Shown: positions 49,128-49,235 of the stretch, piece after piece
Layout of the letters: each line of letters starts with the position of its first letter
Position numbering within the stretch: the first letter of the stretch is position 1
Assembly: GCA_964523675.1 (NCBI GenBank)
Contig: CAZFZT010000014.1
Span: 1-49,235, forward strand
Direction: 5' to 3'
From: CAZFZT01 sp964523675
GTDB taxonomy: Bacteria > Planctomycetota > Phycisphaerae > Phycisphaerales > SM1A02
DNA: 49,235 bases
Made by a program: the position numbers and the translations under genes
Notes under the pieces: generated by a model
Seen by the model: only the letters and a program-made list of their open reading frames with translations
The model's database searches: none
What the model was told of the DNA's origin: nothing

Positions 49128-49235
49128 TTATTGGATCTGCACGCCTCCATCCTGACCGACGACGGCGACGGACTCTCCGAGCAACATGTGGCGACGCAAT
49201 GCCGCCCGCACCGCATCGCGCGCGGCGCCCTCGAT
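49128..49235 (-). CDS. C-terminal end of an unidentified gene, entering from the right
   Basis: The minus strand is open from the window edge to a TAA at 49128-49130. The 35 visible residues, EGAARDAVRAALRRHMLLGE then SVAVVGQDGGVQIQ, are coding-like. A charged helix is followed by a two-strand 'SVAV...GG.VQI' ending. It resembles the short C-terminal motifs of planctomycete small hypothetical proteins with 'LG..IAVWRDG.V' tails. It is convergent with the cdaR-like gene; 168 bp separate the stops and hold nothing clear. The start is outside the window. Confidence 0.6.
   Translation of the reverse strand: MEGAARDAVRAALRRHMLLGESVAVVGQDGGVQIQ

Noticed and set aside
48956..49235. GTG-start open frame overlapping the cdaR-like stop by 4 bp
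   Set aside because: The Arg/Pro-rich translation is not protein-like, and the opposite strand carries a better coding tail ending at 49128. The glmM expected after cdaR would look quite different.
1..49235. tRNA, rRNA, insertion sequences, attachment sites
   Set aside because: No T-arm-like GTTCGAATC blocks with acceptor stems, no rRNA segments and no transposase or integrase motifs were seen on reading both strands; small RNAs without sequence signatures may still be missed.

Overview
The window looks like chromosomal DNA from a planctomycete, most probably a Phycisphaerae-type lineage. The evidence is indirect. Three exported proteins end in the dockerin-like 'VGVPDLL..LL..WG' repeats typical of that group. 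Two tandem exported proteins end in 'VPAP/IPTP + hydrophobic + RRRR' anchors, a variant of PEP-CTERM. There is a long ResB/CcsA-type cytochrome c assembly pair, a class II (B12) ribonucleotide reductase and several small lipoproteins. The DNA is GC-rich, and no phage, integrase, transposase, rRNA, tRNA or CRISPR array was recognised.

Layout. 1-3.2 kb: end of an enoyl-CoA hydratase, a dockerin-tagged secreted protein, an entericidin-like microlipoprotein and another lipoprotein. 3.3-12.7 kb: aspartokinase, then on the minus strand an uncharacterised exported repeat protein, a LOG-type Rossmann protein, a long structured leader, nusA, infB and a tRNA-queuosine mannosyltransferase homologue. 12.9-17 kb: membrane protein, MFS transporter and the PEP-CTERM-like pair. 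17-23 kb: trmL, a membrane protein, aroB, a UvrD/PcrA helicase and dcd. 23.5-27.1 kb: nrdJ. 27.9-32.2 kb: resB-ccsA, overlapping by 4 bp. 32.3-36.1 kb: the two halves of an asymmetric ABC exporter. 36.1-37.1 kb: a repeat-rich gap containing a complete 19-codon micro-gene, then a lone receiver-domain protein. 37.3-40.3 kb: two more dockerin-tagged secreted proteins. 40.4-49.2 kb: a 21-bp minisatellite, serS, tilS, a small anchored coiled-coil protein, aspS, a DUF1428 protein, a conserved unknown, cdaA with a cdaR-like partner, and the end of one more gene.

How the parts connect. Much of the window is information processing: transcription (nusA), translation (infB, serS, aspS, tilS, trmL and the queuosine glycosyltransferase), DNA precursors (nrdJ, dcd) and repair (uvrD). 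The rest is envelope and surface biology: cytochrome c maturation, an ABC exporter, c-di-AMP synthesis, lipoproteins and tagged exported proteins. Start-site signals fall into two classes. Exported-protein genes and the micro-gene have clear Shine-Dalgarno sequences. Many housekeeping genes instead have a TA[C/T]NAT-like -10 box only 6-9 nt before the start codon, which suggests leaderless mRNAs.

The most interesting observations are: the micro-gene at 36387-36446, with its own promoter, ribosome binding site and terminator; palindromic elements apparently inserted in frame inside nrdJ and an ABC exporter gene; the leaderless-promoter pattern; a heptanucleotide repeat array; the 21-bp minisatellite before serS; and structured leaders before nusA and dcd.
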